Source: Pedosphaera sp.
GTDB taxonomy: Bacteria; Verrucomicrobiota; Verrucomicrobiia; Limisphaerales; SIAT01
Direction: 5' to 3'
Assembly: GCA_009691645.1 (NCBI GenBank)
Contig: SIAT01000079.1
Coordinates: 1-7,887 of the forward strand
Length of the DNA stretch: 7,887 bases
Shown: positions 5,365 to 7,887 of the stretch, piece after piece
How the letters are laid out: each line of letters starts with the position of its first letter
Position numbering within the stretch: the first letter of the stretch is position 1
Position numbers and translations under genes: made by a program
Notes under the pieces: model-generated
What the model saw: only the letters and a program-made list of their open reading frames with translations
What the model was told of the DNA's origin: nothing
Database searches by the model: none

Positions 5365-6288
5365 GTGGAAAACGCCTCACGGACTGACGCCGATCAGACC
5401 GCTTTGCGCAGGGCGATGCGACTCTCGCTCGCTGCAGGCGTGGTGATGCTGCTCCTCAAGGGCGGCGCCTATTTCATCACCGGTTCCTCGGCCATTCTCA
5501 GCGACGCCGCCGAATCGGTCGTCCATCTCATCGCCGTCGGTTTCGCGGCCTACAGCCTTCGCTTGAGCCACAAACCCGCCGATGAGGATCATCTTTACGG
5601 CCACGCGAAGATCGGATTTTTCTCCGCAGGTTTTGAAGGGGCGATGATCGTCGCCGCCGCGCTCTACATCATCTACACCGCCATCAGCAAATGGCTCGGT
5701 GGATTGGAGTTGCACCATCTCGGTGCCGGCACTGCGCTGACGGCGGTCGCGGCGCTCATCAACGGTGCACTAGGGTGGTATCTCATCCGTACTGGTCGTA
5801 ATCGGAAGTCACTCATCATCGAGGCCAACGGCCACCACGTGCTCACCGACTGCTGGACGAGCCTCGGCGTACTCGTCGGGCTCTCGCTCGCGATGCTCAC
5901 CGGCTGGCTTGCGTGGGATCCGATCTTCGCGCTGCTCGCCGCCGCAAACATTCTCGTCTCCGGCGTGCGGTTGATGCGCGCGAGTTTTCGTGGGTTGATG
6001 GACACGGCTGAACCCGAGACGCACCGGAAACTGCTGGAGATTCTCGACCGCGAATCCGCGCGTCACGCCATTCGTCATCATGGCCTGCGCCACCGAAATG
6101 TCGGCGACGCGCACTGGGTGGAGGTGCATTTACTTTTTCCGCGCGACCTGCGCATTCAGGATGCTCACCGCATCGCCACCGAGGTCGAGCAGACGATCGA
6201 GGATTCGCTTCAGCCCCGCGCGTACGTCACTTCCCACCTCGAGTGCATCGAGGATCACGACGAGGCGCACGCGCGCCATCCGCACTGA
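5365..6288 (+). CDS. Cation diffusion facilitator family transporter
   Basis: CDF proteins are inner-membrane homodimers that export divalent metals (Zn, Fe, Mn, Co or others) in exchange for protons. The 307-residue protein shows about six hydrophobic segments (roughly 20-40, 42-66, 84-108, 120-142, 163-182 and 184-199), followed by a cytoplasmic C-terminal domain of about 100 residues ending in a His/Asp-rich tail. TM2 carries SDAAESVVH (46-54). TM5 carries H158-x3-D162 (GHHVLTD), half of the transport site. The DEDHLYGHAK stretch (73-82) is a family hallmark of the loop before TM3. The site is not the textbook D-x3-D in TM2: residue 51 is Ser, with D47, E50 and H54 nearby. This resembles a common SDAxES subgroup, but metal choice cannot be assigned. 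The start is GTG. It lies between the ABC ATPase and ygfZ on the same strand. Confidence 0.92.
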   Translation: MENASRTDADQTALRRAMRLSLAAGVVMLLLKGGAYFITGSSAILSDAAESVVHLIAVGFAAYSLRLSHKPADEDHLYGHAKIGFFSAGFEGAMIVAAALYIIYTAISKWLGGLELHHLGAGTALTAVAALINGALGWYLIRTGRNRKSLIIEANGHHVLTDCWTSLGVLVGLSLAMLTGWLAWDPIFALLAAANILVSGVRLMRASFRGLMDTAEPETHRKLLEILDRESARHAIRHHGLRHRNVGDAHWVEVHLLFPRDLRIQDAHRIATEVEQTIEDSLQPRAYVTSHLECIEDHDEAHARHPH

Positions 6289-6328
6289 AAGTTTGCTTCT
6301 GTCCGCAGCGAGATGCTGAAATGCCGTT

Positions 6329-7429
6329 GTGAATCTGCTCGCGCTCCACGAACTCCATCAGACATTGAAGGCCACGTTCACCGAGGTGAACGGCTTCGAA
6401 GCCGTCGCGCATTACGGCGACCATCGCGCCGAGTACGCTGCGTTGCGCGCTTCGGCCGCGGTGTTCGATCTTTCGTTTCGCAGCCGGCTTTGTCTGCTGG
6501 GCGCTGACCGCATTCAATTCCTGCACGGGCAGGTGACTAACGACGTGAACTCTCTTGGCCCGGTCCACGGTTGCTACGCTGCGCTCGTGACTACGAAGGG
6601 ACGGATGCAGGGCGACCTGCATATTTGGAATCTCGCCGAGGAACTTCTGCTCGATTTCGAGCCGGGCTTCGCCGCCGCCGTCGTCGCGCGGCTGGAGAAG
6701 TACATCGTCTCCGAAGATGTGCAGGTGATCGATGTCGCGCCGCACTACGGATTGCTCAGCGTGCAGGGACCGAAAGCGGCGGAGGTCGTGGCTCAGCTCG
6801 GTTTGGGCGTTGAATTGCCAACGGAAGAACTCCGCTTCATCAGCGCGAGCGATACGACGCTCGGCCAGATTTATCTGATGCGCCAATCGCATGCGGGCGC
6901 GCTCGGTTTTGATTTGTTCGTGCCGATGGCTTCGCTCGGCGCGGTGGCGGATAAACTCATCGCCGCCGCAAAATCACGAGGCGGCCGGGCTTGCGGTTGG
7001 CAGGCGCTGGAGATCGCACGCATCGAGGCGGGCATCCCGCGTTTCGGCGTGGACATGGACGAGACGAATCTGCCGCCCGAGGCCGGCATCGGCGCGCGCG
7101 CGATGAGTTATCGAAAGGGTTGTTACATCGGACAGGAAGTGCTGAACCGTTTGCACACGATGGGCCGCGTGAACCGCGAGTTGCGCGGGTTGCGATTGGC
7201 TGGTGGATTGACCGAGCTTCCGTCGCGTGGCGACAAGTTATTCAAGGACGGCAAAGAGGTCGGGCACATCACCAGTGCGACGGTTTCGCCCGCGCTGTCG
7301 GCGAGTATCGCGCTTGGTTACGTGCGGCGCGAGTGGCTGGCGGCGGGTACGGAGCTGACGCTGGAAATGAAAAACGGCAGCTCGCGCGCAGAGGTCGCAG
7401 AGCTGCCGTTCGTGAAAGCGCTGGTTTAG
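6329..7429 (+). CDS. ygfZ: YgfZ/GcvT-family folate-binding protein
   Basis: YgfZ proteins (the bacterial relatives of IBA57) are tetrahydrofolate-binding proteins that support assembly or repair of certain Fe-S enzymes, such as the tRNA-modifying MiaB. They share the fold of the glycine-cleavage T-protein. The 366-residue product has the signature KGCYIGQEV at 263-271 with the conserved Cys265, which separates YgfZ from GcvT. Upstream are the family features FLHGQVTNDV (64-73), a GCYAALVTTKGRM segment (81-93), and a barrel-like C-terminal domain. An aminomethyltransferase role is less likely because of this signature. The GTG start gives a normal N-terminus; no Shine-Dalgarno is visible. The gene follows the CDF transporter by 40 bp. 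Its TAG stop overlaps the TAA stop of the convergent FKBP gene, and its last codons contain that gene's probable terminator. Confidence 0.92.
   Translation: MNLLALHELHQTLKATFTEVNGFEAVAHYGDHRAEYAALRASAAVFDLSFRSRLCLLGADRIQFLHGQVTNDVNSLGPVHGCYAALVTTKGRMQGDLHIWNLAEELLLDFEPGFAAAVVARLEKYIVSEDVQVIDVAPHYGLLSVQGPKAAEVVAQLGLGVELPTEELRFISASDTTLGQIYLMRQSHAGALGFDLFVPMASLGAVADKLIAAAKSRGGRACGWQALEIARIEAGIPRFGVDMDETNLPPEAGIGARAMSYRKGCYIGQEVLNRLHTMGRVNRELRGLRLAGGLTELPSRGDKLFKDGKEVGHITSATVSPALSASIALGYVRREWLAAGTELTLEMKNGSSRAEVAELPFVKALV
7366..7410 (-). terminator. Intrinsic terminator of the FKBP gene, embedded in the ygfZ coding sequence
   Basis: Read on the minus strand, AACGGCAGCTC (7410-7400) pairs perfectly over 11 bp with GAGCTGCCGTT (7383-7373). 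The T-run continues through 7370, followed by CATTT. The 16-nt loop can add three more G-C pairs past a single bulge. The stem begins 15 nt after the FKBP stop codon, the usual place for a Rho-independent terminator. On the plus strand the run of A lies before the hairpin and no T-run follows, so it should act on minus-strand transcripts only. Confidence 0.72.
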
Positions 7430-7887
7430 AAACCGAGCAGCTCGACTTCGAACACGAGCGTGGCGTTCGGCGGGATGGCGCCGCCTCCTCCTCCGCGCTC
7501 GCCGTAGGCGAGATTCGGCGGCAGCACGAGGACGCGCTTCTCGCCCTTCTTCATATCGCTGAGCGCTTCGTCCCACCCTTTGATGACCTGACCGATGCCG
7601 ACGGTGAACTCGAACGGTTCGTTACGTTTGACAGAGCTATCGAATACCTGCCCGTTGGTGAGCTTGCCGGTGTAGTGCGCTTGAATCTTGCGGTTCTTGC
7701 CGGCCTTTTCGCCTTTGCCTTCCTTGACCGTGACGTACTTCATGCCGCTGGCGGTGGTGGTGATCTTGCCGTGCTCTTTTTCAAGCGCAGTCAGCACATC
7801 GCGCATGGCGCGCTCGGCCGCTTCATTGACCCGGTTGCCCGCGCCTTTGGCCAGCGCCTCGAACGCGGCGTCATCGGACTTGAAGGC
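7426..7887 (-). CDS. FKBP-type peptidyl-prolyl cis-trans isomerase (N-terminus outside window)
   Basis: FKBP enzymes speed cis-trans isomerisation of X-Pro bonds during protein folding. The frame is open to the window edge; 153 residues are visible and the true start probably lies beyond 7887. Visible residues 1-46 are charged and helical, followed by TTASGMKYVTVKEGKG. This resembles the linker and start of the FKBP domain in Mip/FkpA-like proteins, which are often exported dimers. The pocket residues are present (numbered from the window edge): Y72 in HYTG, F82 and D83 in VFDSS, F92, V101-I102 and W105 in GQVIKGW, Y128 in AYGE, and F146 near the C-terminus. A five-glycine run (132-136) sits in the flap loop before AIPPNATL. 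A signal peptide cannot be judged. An ATG at 7804-7806 is in frame but would cut the helical region, so I treat the gene as partial. It converges on ygfZ with a 4-bp overlap. Confidence 0.93.
   Translation of the reverse strand, partial: AFKSDDAAFEALAKGAGNRVNEAAERAMRDVLTALEKEHGKITTTASGMKYVTVKEGKGEKAGKNRKIQAHYTGKLTNGQVFDSSVKRNEPFEFTVGIGQVIKGWDEALSDMKKGEKRVLVLPPNLAYGERGGGGGAIPPNATLVFEVELLGF

Noticed and set aside
4202..5380. Long minus-strand open frame (392 codons) opposite the ABC ATPase
   Set aside because: The plus-strand frame has every ABC motif. The antisense product is low-complexity and rich in Arg, Glu and Ala with no recognisable domain, as expected opposite a GC-rich gene.

Overview
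The window looks like a stretch of a high-GC bacterial chromosome made of conserved core genes. The gene set (a cytidylate kinase–plsC pair, quinone-type pyrD, a lone glnB, a DnaA with a short linker, a YgfZ protein and a Mip-like FKBP) suggests Verrucomicrobiota, possibly Opitutae. That placement is inferred from general resemblance; no rRNA or unique marker is present. Five of the seven visible start codons are GTG, and no start has a strong, well-spaced Shine-Dalgarno sequence.

Layout: positions 1-818 hold the 3' end of cmk, overlapping by four bases with plsC (acylglycerol-phosphate acyltransferase). Facing it on the minus strand is pyrD (834-1937, class 2 dihydroorotate dehydrogenase). 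A 155-bp divergent intergenic region separates pyrD from glnB (2093-2431, PII signal protein). It carries an AT-rich tract, an inverted repeat and a plausible promoter for glnB.

A 379-bp gap follows (2432-2810). It holds a consensus DnaA box next to an extended -10 element, plus two perfect short hairpins, and leads into dnaA (2811-4232). This looks like an autoregulated dnaA leader. There are too few DnaA boxes to call it a full oriC.

Downstream on the plus strand come an ABC-2-type ATPase without a visible permease (4319-5314), a cation diffusion facilitator (5365-6288) and a YgfZ-type folate-binding protein (6329-7429). Spacings of 50 and 40 bp could allow one transcript. The last gene meets a minus-strand FKBP prolyl isomerase (7426 to beyond the window) tail to tail, with overlapping stop codons. 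The best intrinsic terminator in the window belongs to the FKBP gene but lies inside the 3' end of the ygfZ coding sequence.

The genes cover nucleotide synthesis, phospholipid synthesis, nitrogen sensing, replication initiation, transport, Fe-S maintenance and protein folding. I found no mobile element, CRISPR array, tRNA, rRNA or novel multi-gene system. The points of interest are regulatory: the dnaA leader, the glnB promoter dyad and the terminator embedded in ygfZ.
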